Below, piece after piece: positions 23,501-33,871 of a stretch of 64,000 bases of DNA (position 1 is the first letter of the stretch; the number at the start of each line of letters is the position of its first letter). A program made the position numbers and the translations under genes. Source of the stretch: Primula veris (lineage: Eukaryota; Streptophyta; Magnoliopsida; Ericales; Primulaceae). The notes beneath the pieces were generated by a model. It saw nothing but the letters and a program-made list of their open reading frames with translations. It was not told where the DNA came from and made no database searches. The stretch is from NCBI GenBank assembly GCA_963682055.1, contig OY821744.1, positions 4,097,001 to 4,161,000 on the forward strand, written 5' to 3'.

Positions 23501-25011
23501 TAAAACGCCTATTTATGAGATATATAAAATTATATTTGGATCAAGGAAAAGATATTCAGTGACGGTTCCAAAATAAATGATTAATTGAAGTTGGGAGCGT
23601 TTCTGGTATACATACATACATACATGTTAGTATAAGTTTATTTTGAATATACTTGCATCTTTAAAAAGAAACAAACTGTTAAATAAAAACCAACACAAGC
23701 TTGAACAACTTACCACGAAGGATACCGATCGATCACAACTTGAACTTTCGTAGCAACCCACATTAGGTTAAATTTACGCATTTCAGGAGTAGAACCCAGC
23801 CTATCAACTTCAAGTCCCATACCCTTTACGCTATTAATCCCTGTTTCCTGTGTACGTGTAAGTGAGCATGTTATGAGCAAAATAAGAAGAGACTAACTCT
23901 GTTATTATTTATAAATAAATAAAAAGTCAACAACAATTTGTAATACAAATTTTATGCGAGGCTTTAGAGTATATGGAGAAAATGGATTCAAGGTTTTCAT
24001 AATTCTACAACAATAGAGTTACTTTGCAACTATCAGTAGCATTTCTTACGAGCATTTAATAAGAAATTTCATCTATTAAATATATGTCATCTCAAATTTA
24101 TTTTGAAGTTTCCTCCTGTAATTTTACACTTCGGCTACCAATAAACCATGTAGCTTTATTATGATTTGTAATATATGATGAAACTTACATAAAGTTGGTT
24201 CAATTCATATCTTTAGTTAAAAGGAGTTGTAGAGAAAGAAGGGAGCTACTAGCTATCAGGTGATGATTAATGATCCAAGATATTTGAACAAACTGCCTAT
24301 AGCGCCCTGTAATTCTATTTCTTGCATTTCCTCTTCAGTAAAATTACACACAAGCTTTCTTGACCCCTCCACAATTTTGTCAAAATCGCTGATTAAAAAG
24401 GATAGAAATGTCACATATGTAACTTGCCATACATGCAATGGGAAAATTAGATTTTTCTCTTAAATAAGAACTTGTTTAGAGAACTCCACGAAATTAACAA
24501 GTGAAAAGAAGCTAAAGATAATCACGTGGTAAGTGAGTTCCATTAAAAGGAAAAAGATAAAGAATTATACAAAAAATAATAATTAAAGGCTGTTCTATAC
24601 CTGCAGAAGGTTCATTAGAGCCTCGAATGACATTTTTCCTGTAGGCCCGATCTCATATGCTCTAACAGAATAATGTTGCCGGAAAATCGCAGAATTAGGA
24701 AGGTAGTTTCCGGAGCTGAAGTTCTTACCAATCAGTTGTTCTGATGAAGGCTGCTTTAACTTTCTTTCAAACAGCGGATAATATTTTTCAGTAAATATCA
24801 TATTTGTCAAATCTTCTTGACCGTCACTCTTAAATGTCGCACTATTCATCATCGAAGTGGTTCTCATATTAGTATTCCACCTAAGCCCTCTGGTTCGTAT
24901 AATTTTGGGTAATGTAAGAGGATATGCTGACGTACTTGGACCAGATTCCTGCCCCTTAGATGCCTTGGGAAAAAACAAAGAAGCAGTAGATGCGGAAGTT
25001 GCCGAAGTCAT
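20511..25011 (-). CDS. FATB-like acyl-ACP thioesterase, catalytic residues intact
   Basis: Six exons (25011-24601, 23847-23714, 21810-21697, 21526-21355, 21230-21162, 20768-20511) encode 385 residues. The four middle exons have exactly the lengths of the paralogue at 11445 (134, 114, 172, 69). The product would hydrolyse acyl-ACP in the plastid stroma and export fatty acids. Visible blocks are RQHYSVRAYEIGPTGKMS, ETGINSVKGMGLEV, GSTPEMRKFNLMWV and GKNCMRRDAV. The catalytic loop DLDLNQHVNS has both Asn and His, and EYIKECHKSE supplies Glu and Cys. The Ser-rich N-terminus suits a transit peptide, but the hydrophobic segment found in typical FATB before the first hotdog domain is absent. Chain-length preference cannot be read from this. 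Introns 1 and 2 are long and hold an hAT-like MITE and an exon-like stretch. Confidence 0.9.
22526..22710. mobile_element. hAT-like MITE in FATB-2 intron 2
   Basis: The left end is CAGGGGGAAGC; the right end reversed is CAGGGGCGAAGCCAGGATG, a common plant hAT-type terminus. Inside both ends are GGGGGGTGCC-like stretches. Flanks share ATACAAG but offset by a few bases on the right, so the target duplication is imperfect. It lies in the intron between exons 2 and 3. Confidence 0.6.
24256..24388 (-). other. Exon-like orphan stretch in FATB-2 intron 1
   Basis: On the minus strand a good splice acceptor (CTTTTTAATCAG at about 24389-24400) opens onto 43 coherent codons ending at TGA 24256-24258. 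The product begins DFDKIVEGSRKLVCNF and includes TEEEMQEIELQGAIG. I do not recognise the family. It could be a captured exon fragment, an alternative 3' exon of the thioesterase gene, or chance. There is no matching exon in the paralogue's intron 1. Confidence 0.35.
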
Positions 25012-25026
25012 GTTGAAATTCAGCTG
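25012..25026 (-). other. 5' UTR exon edge and splice acceptor of FATB-2
   Basis: The minus strand reads TTTTGGTGCAG then CTGAATTTCAAC before the ATG at 25011. The matching layout upstream of FATB-1 supports a shared 5' UTR intron. Confidence 0.55.
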
Positions 25027-25309
25027 CACCAAAACAAATAACAATATAATTTAAATAAACTTGTAAGGACTAGCATACTTTTACAGCTTCTAAAAGGTAT
25101 CAGGTGTGGTTTGAATAGGTTAAAGTTAATGACTAGGAACCCAAGTTGACATAGTAGTTGCAAATGAAATTGATTGCTGTGATATACTAGGAATATATAC
25201 ACTAAGCCTCCGGAAAAAAAGACATCGAAAGGTAACCAATAAGAGTTCTTGGTTTCTACTGAAAAATTTCCCAAATAATCTCCCTTTCATCATTTAATAC
25301 TTTTGGAAG

Positions 25310-25514
25310 GAGGTTGGATTTTTCGACTGCAACAATTCTGTTTACACGCGTAAACTGTAAATCCGAATTACGGTTTGTAATTCGGATTTACGGTTTACCT
25401 TTTTATTTAAAAAAGAAAAGAAAAGAGGTAAACCGTAAATCCGAACTACGATTTGTAATTCGAATTTACGGTTTTCGCGTGAAAACAGACATTTTGCAGT
25501 CGAAAAATCCAGCC
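25310..25514. mobile_element. Foldback MITE upstream of FATB-2 (copy 1)
   Basis: The 205-bp palindromic element has ends GGTTGGATTTTTCGACTGCA and its inverse TGCAGTCGAAAAATCCAGCC. The inner arms carry GTAAATCCGAATTACGGTTT repeats in both orientations. ACTTTTGGAAG flanks both sides (25299-25309, 25515-25525), a 9-11 bp target duplication that would suit a Mutator-like parent. Confidence 0.8.
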
Positions 25515-25582
25515 ACTTTTGGAAGTGCAAGAGAAAAGACTACACAGCAAAAGCAAGTTGAAGTTTCATTACCTGTCAAGCT

Positions 25583-25602
25583 AGAGAGAGAGAGAGAGAG
25601 AG
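25583..25602. repeat. (GA)n microsatellite
   Basis: Simple GA run between the two foldback elements, upstream of FATB-2. Such runs are common in plant promoters and leaders. Confidence 0.8.
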
Positions 25603-25842
25603 TTAAAAATCTAAAGTCAGTGATATCTAAATTTAATCTATGTTTTTTTAATACAAGTCACCAAACTCCAACAAGCAACATAATACCAATATATATTTAA
25701 TATTACATTATTAGCATTTGCAAATACAACTTGAGGCCTCATTGGTCTTTACCTTAATACCAAGTCACCAAGACTCAGAGAGATTAGACAGACAGAGAGA
25801 GAGTTTTGAAGATCCAATAGCGAGTTATCGTGTTTTTTATAT

Positions 25843-26059
25843 GAGGCTGGATTTTTCGACTATAAAAAATCTTTTTTCACGCCAAAACCGTAATTTCAAA
25901 GTAGAAACCGTAATTATGATTTACCTTTTTTTTTCTTTCCTTTTTTTTTGTGAAAAATAAAACAAAAAGGTAAACCGTAAATCAGAATTACGGTTTATAG
26001 TTAGGATTTACGGTTTTGGAATGATAACAGATTTTTTGCGGTCGAAAAATCCAGCCCTC
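25843..26059. mobile_element. Foldback MITE upstream of FATB-2 (copy 2)
   Basis: The 217-bp element has ends GAGGCTGGATTTTTCGAC and the inverse GTCGAAAAATCCAGCCCTC. It is the same family as 25310-25514 but diverged in the arms. TTTTTATAT flanks both sides (25834-25842, 26060-26068), a 9-bp duplication. The two copies are separate insertions about 330 bp apart. Confidence 0.8.
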
Positions 26060-26068
26060 TTTTTATAT

Positions 26069-26711
26069 AGGTCACCAAGATTCCAGAAAGCAGGACACTA
26101 TATTTCCACTATTAGTACAATACCTTTTCACATTATATATTACATACTCCAGTTTGTTTGTTTTTTAGTAATAATTTTTCTGAAGTAGGAATAAGGAAAT
26201 TGGCCTTGAAAGAGAAGTGATTAAAATGACCAAAAGAGAACCAACTATCAGTTATGACGTGTTTATTTATACGTCATCTTGGGTGGGAACTACCTATTAC
26301 AAATTGTTTGTCCCTAGCACGTCTTTAGGATGCAAAAAAAAAATACCTAAATGTGAAAACTAATCATTTCAAGACCTTTTTCATGTAGTTAAGACTATAT
26401 AAGTACGTGAATAACTATTTGAAAGGGTGAGTTTGACCATTCAGATACACTATATTGGCATCCCAAAAAAATTCCAGGGAACAAAAATTATGGAACTATT
26501 TTTCACTCAACGCCTTATCTAAAGAGGATATCTAAATCAATGCTAACATTACAAAGTTAGCCAAAGAAAATTTTTAACGCGTTTAAAATTAAAGTACTCG
26601 TTTCATTCCCATTTCCAAGGCTATCTCACCAAGTAGTTGACTGAGTCAGATTTTGGAAAAATTATTTAATACTTATCCACATACCCATCTACACAACAAA
26701 ACTTTTGTGTC
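26069..26711. other. Spacer upstream of FATB-2
   Basis: No gene, repeat or clear promoter motif is seen. Confidence 0.5.
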
Positions 26712-26719
26712 CCAGCAAG

Positions 26720-26986
26720 TAGCTAGGTTCGGTTTTTAGCAAAACTGAAACCGAGCAAATTTTTCGGTTTTGGTCTTTTAATTTTTTGGACCAAACCAGA
26801 CCGGGTTTTTTCGGTCCAATTTCGGGTTTTTTCGGTCTTTTTCGGGGGTTTTCGGTTTCGGCCTTTTTCGGTTCGGTTTTATTGAAAACCGAAACCGCCT
26901 CGAAAAATTTTCGGTTTTTCGGTTTCGGTCTTTTTCGGTTCGGTTATCGGTCTGATTCGGTTTTTTCGGTTTTTCGCCCAGGCCTA
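26720..26986. mobile_element. CGGTTCGG-rich hAT-like MITE with 8-bp duplication
   Basis: The element starts TAGCTAGGTTCGG and ends TTCGCCCAGGCCTA. The 8-mer CCAGCAAG flanks it (26712-26719, 26987-26994). The interior is almost all CGGTTTTTCGGTTTCGG-like units in both orientations. This is a widespread type of plant short hAT derivative. Open frames in it are repeat artefacts. Confidence 0.75.
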
Positions 26987-26994
26987 CCAGCAAG

Positions 26995-29530
26995 TGTTAA
27001 ACAATAAAAAAATATTAATGGCATGTAGTACTCTGAAGTCTGACCAACTTTTCTACAGAATTTGAGGAAATTTTCTGCATTGGTTTTGGGCAAAAGAGAA
27101 GCCGGTGGTAATTACCAAAAATAAACGGAAATGATCAAAAGCATATTCCAGGACCCATTATTACTTTATTTAGTGATACATTAGCTTTTCAAAATAATTT
27201 TTGTCATATCATCTCCACACTGACACAAAAGGAGTTGGGATCAAATATGAGGGTTCTTAAAACTATAGGAACCATTTGTGTAGCCCCTTACATTTACGCA
27301 GCAGGGCAGGCTGGTTTGAACCTCCAACTTCTTGATTATCAGAGTGGCGTAGCATCAAATGTTACAGACGCAATATATGCTGATAAGAGCAAGAAATGAA
27401 TAAAAAACATCAAAAGTTCTTTATGTTGAACCAATGCAGGGGTTGCTTGGAATTTCTGATTTGGGGGATTGCGGCTGTTCTGCCTTGGGTCTGAGATGAC
27501 CCTGTCCAATTTCAGGATTTCACGCCATGATTTTTAGAGAGGAATCCCGAAAGCGAGACTAGTAAATGATCATGAAATGTTTAAACATTCTATAACCCAA
27601 AGCAATACATATATAGCAGGGTTTCGAGTTCAAAATTCGTATATGCCATACAAAGTGAAATGGAACTAAAATCCATCTTTCTGCAGCACATATGCTAAAA
27701 AAGTCGCCGCTATGTTATAAAAACAACACCCAAAAGAAAGTATATTGAGCGTTCTCGGATGCTATCCTATCCCTATGTCTATAAAGTTCTTGTTAAATCA
27801 CATTAACACCAATTAGTTAATACCATCTATATTAATTACTTTTCTATTTTCATGCGATCCCCACGTCAATATGTCCCATATTAAATATTTCTTATGTTTC
27901 AATAATCTAGACGCCAATACAATCTCATATCAGATAACCTTCATGTTTCAAATGATCCAATATTGCGTCTCACGGCAATTAGTTTCATGCTTTCATACAA
28001 TCAAAACTATTCAATTTCCCTCTAATCTGGTTTTAAAATACAATGAATTTAGTAATTATACCTAAGATAAGTGTACGAATGGAGGACTAACAGCTGGCTC
28101 CGACTTTTGATGGCGTCTCTCCAAAGTTCTTACAATTAATATATGACTCAATCATATGCTTACACAACCCAATCTTCTTTGTTCCTCACAGTCCTATTTC
28201 ATTTTAAATTGCAAAAAACAATTCAGGGGGATGAGTTAATGAAATACTGAACTAGAATAAGTGGGTATTAAGTACTGAATTAGGAAAAAAAATGGCACAT
28301 TCTGCTCATCAAGACTTTAGCTTTCGATCCATAAAAAACCAAACTGCCATCAGACTATAGGAGTACAAATACTAAGGGTGCAATAAGATATAATTCCAAT
28401 CTAATTAGCTCTAACACAACTAAAGCTAACAAATCACCAGCCTTACAAAGATCTGTTTGATACAATATGATTATGACCATAGGTAATTTTCGTTCTCTAG
28501 AACTGCAAATAGGAAAGTAACCATGTTTCAAACAAGGATAAAGCAGATCAAATAATAAATTCCTAATTCCAACATCGGACCCTCGTTTCAGCTACAAATT
28601 GAAGCCTAGATACCAAGGAAAAGAGTGGACCCATGAATTTGGCACGGAGGGTATAGAGACCATTCAGATATAGAGAGATATCTATTTATGAGTAACCAAA
28701 CTGCTAATATGCTATTTCCTTATTCTACGCATTATCTTAGGATGGTCCAATTGTTTGTCCACTTCAAGAAATAGTTATAAAAAATTGTTCCTTTTGAATT
28801 TTTCCCTTCAGGTTAAATAGAAACAAAGCGACGCAAAGCGCAGATTCGCAAGGCTTGACCAAAAGATATCCCTTTCATGGACAAATGAAATGGAACAGAC
28901 GAAGTAGTACTAAATTTTCAGTGGACAGAAAATATTGGCTCTGCCTCGACTCCCATTAGCGCCACTAGTTCCTTCCGGCCCAAAAATACACAGTTTTTCC
29001 ACTTTTGGCCCAAATAATGCGGAGTCAGGATTAATATTCTAGGTTGCAAATTACAAAGTGTTATTTTACGGGGTTGCAAAACTCAAGGTTTTAAAATTTT
29101 CTTATAGAAAAAAAGCATTTTTTGTAAATGTGAGGTTGCGAGTGCACCATTTTGTTCCTTATTAGCTCCGCCCTTGCTCAATAACCAGAACCAGGGTATC
29201 CAATGTACCTTTATACAAATTTCCCCTACATTTTCCTTTTCTACCTTTAAAGTTGTCGCGATAACATCAATGGCCCCCTTAGTTTGAACAAAATATGATT
29301 TGGTCTTCATAGTGTTAACTAAAAACCAATGTTTCCAATGGCGAAAGCGTCCTAAAGCTTTTTTTTCGCAATAGTTTTACTAGAAGTGTAAAAGATGTAA
29401 GCTTTATCAGCGTAAAAAGCGAGAGAGCAAGCTTTTTTATAGCTTTAAATCGAGCTTTTTCGCTTCAGATCAATCTTTAAAAAAACACAAATTAAAAATA
29501 CAAGTGACTTTTCACTTTCATGTGAATATA
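26995..29530. other. Long spacer without recognised genes
   Basis: No gene can be supported. A B-box-like GGTTCAAACCAG on the minus strand near 27309-27320 hints at a tRNA-derived SINE, but no A box or ends are clear. About 28950-29180 holds a decayed piece with GCTCCGCCC, like hAT termini elsewhere in the window. 29340-29475 has a GCTTTTT-rich stretch also seen near 47120 and 61080. Confidence 0.45.
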
Positions 29531-29985
29531 AACATATTAGTGAACAATACCACTTTTAAAAAAGTTAGTATGATTATTGATTGATCATTAATCAATTGAA
29601 ATCTCAACTACTAGCTATCATTTTCAAAATTAAAGTTATATAGTAAAACCATGTCTCAATCCCTATACAAATACATAAACAATACTCTTATATACTCCCT
29701 CCGTTCCCAATTAATTGTCCACTACAAAACTACGTGCAATTTTTAAAAAAATTCATTTCGACAATTTTGATACATGTTATAAGCCGCTCAAAATTGCACG
29801 ATGACAATTAATTGGAAACAGGAGAGTAACATATTAGTGAACAATAGCACTATAAAAATTAGGATGATTAGTCATTAATCATTAATCATTTGAAGGCTCA
29901 ATTACTAGCTATCATTTTCAAAAATAAAGTTATATAGTAAAATCATGTCTCAACCACTACACAAATAAAAAAACAATATTTTTTT
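29531..29985. repeat. Tandem duplication with a MITE at the junction
   Basis: Units 29531 to about 29690 and 29828 to about 29985 both begin AACATATTAGTGAACAATA and share CTAGCTATCATTTTCAAAA and AAAGTTATATAGTAAAA. A Stowaway MITE sits exactly between them. Confidence 0.8.
29695..29826. mobile_element. Stowaway MITE (copy c), complete, 132 bp
   Basis: It starts CTCCCTCCGTTCCCAATTAA and ends TTAATTGGAAACAGGAGAG with TA on both sides. It contains CGACAATTTTGATACATG, shared with copies a and b, and is shorter than them by an internal deletion. Confidence 0.85.
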
Positions 29986-30179
29986 TTATAAAAAAAAAAT
30001 ATGGGTTCAAGGAAACAAATCATGTGACAAATTAAAGCACCCAATTTGATTTAAAAACTAAAAATAGTAATTAATCATTTGAATTGAGAAAAAAAAAGGA
30101 TAAAACATAAACCTTAGTTTTTTTTGCCGTTATAAACCACCTCCACTGCCACGTCACTAGCTCTAGCTGCCTCAATCAG

Positions 30180-30231
30180 ATATATATGTATACATAGATA
30201 TAAATTATAATATTTATATATATAAAAAAAA

Positions 30232-30267
<36 letters not shown>
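30180..30267. repeat. (AT)n-(GA)n microsatellite
   Basis: A run of AT repeats, an A10 tract, further AT repeats, then a GA run ending near 30267. Confidence 0.8.
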
Positions 30268-31672
30268 AGAATGGACTAAGCATAGAAGAATTTTCTTTAA
30301 ATCTGAATTTATATGTAGAAAAGAGAAGAGTGGTCCCTTAGGTATTAACAAATTACACTAATCACCTTGAGAGTTTATATATTTTACAATAAGGTCCCTC
30401 TTGTTGTGAGAATCGGGTTGATTTACCTCTCAAAGCTCAATTGACACCGGAAGGATGAACTAGTGTCAGTTATCATGATGGTTGTAGTGTTTTAAAAGGC
30501 GAGCTTTGGCAGAAATTATACGGAGCCTAAACGCATAGTAGATTAGGGTAGATCCGACGATTAGGCGATGATTAAGAGGAATTCGACTTGATTAATTGTT
30601 GGCAGACTATTTCCGCCTACAAACCGTCTAACGCCTTTTAGAACATTGGCTGGTTGTATACTTGTATAACACAACTTATTCTTTTATTTAGTTGCATCAA
30701 CTGATTTCGTAGTGGATTTTGTAAGTGACTAATCTCTATTTCGCTAAAAATAACAGTGAATAGACTCTTAAACTCGTCATGTTGAAATATTCCGTAGAGG
30801 TAGAACGAAACTTCTGTTTTATAAAGTTGGCGAATGAGTAGTAACTTTCATAAATAGTGTTTCTTTATTTTGGTTTTTCCTACGATATGGTGATATAATA
30901 TTTGATATATTTGACACTTGAAATGATTTGGCTTCAAGGGATTAAAAAATACCTTAAATGAACTTTCATCCTTGTTTTACATTTTAATAAAAACACAAGA
31001 TACGTGCACCTTGGCCTTTTCTCAAACTTGTCAAATGAGAAGGTTCCATGTGTAACTTTACATATCTCATCACGAGTACAGGTATGTCCATCTAAAAATA
31101 TTATCTAAAAATCTTAACGGATGACGTGACGGACTATTTGTACCAATTATGAATTAAATAAAAATATGATTTTAATATCGAAACAAAAATGATTTGTACA
31201 TTTAATCCGTCAAATCAGCGGGTAAAGTTTTTATATAATTTTTTTGAGTCGCTGTATCGTTTATCTTACAGAAATTGTGCAAAAACGTCAAACCACATGG
31301 GGCGGCCGAAATCCATTTATCGTGTTGTGTATCTAGGTTCTAGATACATTGTCAATTTCTCATTATTGTGCCTACTTTGCTAACTTTTGTGTTGCCTTTA
31401 AAAAAACATGACTTATGACAAACTTTTACTTGTAAAACAAATACCTTTACCTTAGATCTTGAAGAAACTAAAAGATCTCATCACATCGTCAAAGTAATTG
31501 TTACACTTACCATTAATCAAGAACAACAAACACAACACGTCTTTTTCTTGATCTTATTTTCTTATTGAGAAAAGAAATTGAAAAGGGACAAAAACTCATA
31601 AACTTGACTTAAACACAGAAACTAAACCACTAAGAAAACACGTATCATCATGATAAGTGCCTGTTTGGGAAC
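30268..31672. other. Spacer downstream of LTPG
   Basis: No gene is seen. The end nearest 31672 should hold the 3' UTR of the minus-strand LTPG gene. Confidence 0.45.
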
Positions 31673-32990
31673 TCAAACCAGCGTAAATGCTAAAAACGCA
31701 AGGCCGATTGTCATAAAAACACTTCCACCCAATTTTGCTATCCCGTTACTAGTGCTTGTTGGAGTTGCCTTGGAACTAGTACTATCTGTGGATGATGATG
31801 AAGACGATGACGGTGTAGTAGTAGAAGATGAAGATGAACTAGGAGAAGTATTCGAGTCTTTTGTTGGTGAGCTGGCATCTGTTTCCTTGAATATCTTTGC
31901 TTCTGGTGAATCTGGTGATATTTTTAGTAGAGCTGTACATGTAACAGATAAATTCAGTTAGATATAGTAGTAATTTATTTGAATGAAAAACAATAAGATA
32001 AGAAAGTTGTCTAGTGTTATTTGTTTAGCTTTTTAACCTATGAGCTTGTTTCTTACCAGCTTTTAAGAAACTAAGCTGGATTTTCCTAGGTGTCCAGAAA
32101 AGTTGTTTATTCAGCTTACAGTTTCTAGTTTTTCCAAGGAAAAACGTAAAGCTAAGGATTTATAAGATCGATCAGATACAACGCAATGTTGAAACAAAAA
32201 GCTAAGACAAAAGAATTATGAACTCAAAAGCTACAATCAAACTCAAACAATGCCTATGTATCTTAAGTTCAGCTACAGTTAAAATTTGCACATCAAGCAA
32301 TTTTGAAGAACAGTGAATTTGTTTTGAAAAGGTGAACAACCATACAAGCAATAGATAGGCCTAAACTTTACGCTGCATTGGTGAAGCTATGATCAGAATA
32401 TAATTAAATCTCTTAACACTTTTGTACTCGAGTTCAATGTCGCTATTAGCTTTCATTTAATTCAAATACATCTTCCACAACCAAATGAATTCAGTCTTTC
32501 TTAATCCTTTAACAGTCTTTGGATATTAAGTTTATGATGTAGATCTTTCCATTTAAAAAACAGTGGAGCTTGGGGATTTTTAAAGAATCCAACTACAGCA
32601 CTAAACCTATCTATATATATTAACATCTAAGTTAGATTTACCAGGACAATCAGAGATTTTAGATTCGATATCACAAGCGGATGGCATTTGTAAAGCCAAG
32701 GTGGTGTTAATAGGGAGGCCCATGGAAGGATCGGTGCTCTCCTTGATAAGTACACATAGACACTTAGGCTTAGCACTCTTCACTTTCTTAGTGCTTTCAC
32801 AACACTCTGGCGTAGGCTTCTTTGCGGACCCACTCACAAACGGTATGCAACCCGCCAGATTCGCCAACTGGTCAGCACAATCTTTTTCATCGTCCGCCAT
32901 TGTCGCGCTTACAACCGCCACCTCAACGAACAACATTAATGCCAGAATGGGCAAAAATATTGTGATAAGGTTCTTGATTCTCATTGCCAT
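31673..32990 (-). CDS. LTPG: GPI-anchored non-specific lipid transfer protein (LTPG)
   Basis: Two exons (32990-32642, 31932-31673) join in frame to 202 residues; the intron follows the eighth cysteine, a usual place in this family. Residues 1-30 are a signal peptide with a LITIFLPILALMLFV core. The eight-cysteine motif is complete: DCADQ, AGCIP, PECCES, PKCLCV, PSACD and SDCP. After it come SPDSPEAKIF, a Ser/Thr-rich linker, and a hydrophobic tail (SVFMTIGLAFLAFTLV) that should be replaced by a GPI anchor. Such proteins sit on the outer face of the plasma membrane and bind lipids, often for cuticle or suberin deposition or, in the xylogen branch, vascular signalling. The subtype cannot be fixed by eye. 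A TATA box lies about 85 bases upstream of the ATG. Confidence 0.92.
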
Positions 32991-33070
32991 TTTTTTCTTA
33001 GTGAATTGTACTTGGCAACCTTATTATGTATGTGTATATAGGTGTGTCTTGTGTCTTATAAGATATGTTG

Positions 33071-33081
33071 TCTTATATAGG
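33071..33081 (-). promoter_or_regulatory. TATA box of the LTPG gene
   Basis: The minus strand reads CCTATATAAGA, a good plant TATA box about 80-90 bases upstream of the LTPG ATG. That would place the start near 33045 and give a leader of about 55 bases. Confidence 0.55.
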
Positions 33082-33574
33082 GTTAGTGGGGTAAAACAGG
33101 CGCCCTTTATTTTTTGTTTAAGGGGATGAGTTATGGTCTTATGAATTCGTTCATTTATTTCAGGTAAGCTTTGAGAAATGTAAATTTCACATTTCAAGGA
33201 AGGGCTCTTTATGTTGGAATTTAATTCATTTTGATTCTCTTCCCAAGGAAATCCCCCTCCCATTTTCTCTCTGAATTGTGATTATATCATGGAGTAAATG
33301 CACTATAGGAGTGGATACTTGAATTCTCGTCTCGACCACCTCAACACCGCCAATTTTCGTTTTGGTTCTGTTCAATTTCTCGCTCAGAAATTTCATAAAT
33401 CGATTTTTTTCGAGTATGCTTTTTTTTGTTCATGCACTTGTGTTGGAAACAAAACAAACAGAAAAAATATTAGGGGAATTGTTGTGAAGAAAATTGATGC
33501 TGGAAATCGATATCAGAAAAGAACCTCGACTTATAGAAGGAAAACCAAACAATAAGCTAAATTCTACAAGCTAT
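33082..33574. other. Spacer upstream of LTPG
   Basis: An 85-codon plus-strand open frame (33298-33555) has no recognisable motif and no supporting context. I do not call a gene. Confidence 0.45.
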
Positions 33575-33850
33575 CATTGGGCCAGAAAACTCATGTTTGA
33601 GAGTCGGGAGCGGTGACTCTTTATCGGCGTTTACTTACTGCAAGAAACCCCACACCAGTTACAAAAGTTAGTATCTAAAGTCCAGTTTTTAGCAAGGACG
33701 TCATTGGGATCAAACTCAGTCACCTTTTTGAAGGCAACGAGTATGTTTAGGTCGGTAAATCGGAAGTTAAAAGTATTATTGGAAGTGACTATAAAAAATG
33801 TTGATTCCTGAACCAAAATTAGCACAAAGAAAAGGGAAAAAAATATGTTT
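33575..33850 (-). pseudogene. LRR receptor-like kinase relic (LRRNT_2 part only)
   Basis: The minus strand encodes the N-terminal cap of an LRR receptor kinase: VAFKKVTEFDPNDVLAKNW, then TLDTNFCNWCGVSCSK, matching the LRRNT_2 pattern ALLAFK-x-x-DP-x-x-VLA-NW-x-C-NW-GVSC. In another frame the next family block RVTA, then RLSNMSF after a further shift, can be seen with a TAA where Gln is expected. Homology stops near 33575, so leucine-rich repeats and kinase are absent. A hydrophobic stretch upstream could be the old signal peptide. No kinase gene lies nearby, so this is an isolated relic of a cell-surface immune-type receptor. Confidence 0.75.
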
Positions 33851-33871
33851 AGGAGAACAAATTATGTTGTT

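Noticed and set aside
25314..25700. 128-codon plus-strand open frame
   Set aside because: It reads through a foldback MITE and shows repeated residues from the inverted arms.
26778..27007. Open frames on both strands rich in KPN or FGF
   Set aside because: They are translations of the CGGTT-rich hAT-like MITE.
27290..27365. Possible minus-strand SINE with B box GGTTCAAACCAG
   Set aside because: No convincing A box, ends or tail; the B box alone is weak evidence.
32701..33129. 142-codon plus-strand open frame
   Set aside because: It is antisense to LTPG exon 1 and its promoter; the eight-cysteine motif is on the minus strand.
33298..33555. 85-codon plus-strand open frame
   Set aside because: No domain, no splice or promoter context, and composition like the surrounding spacer.
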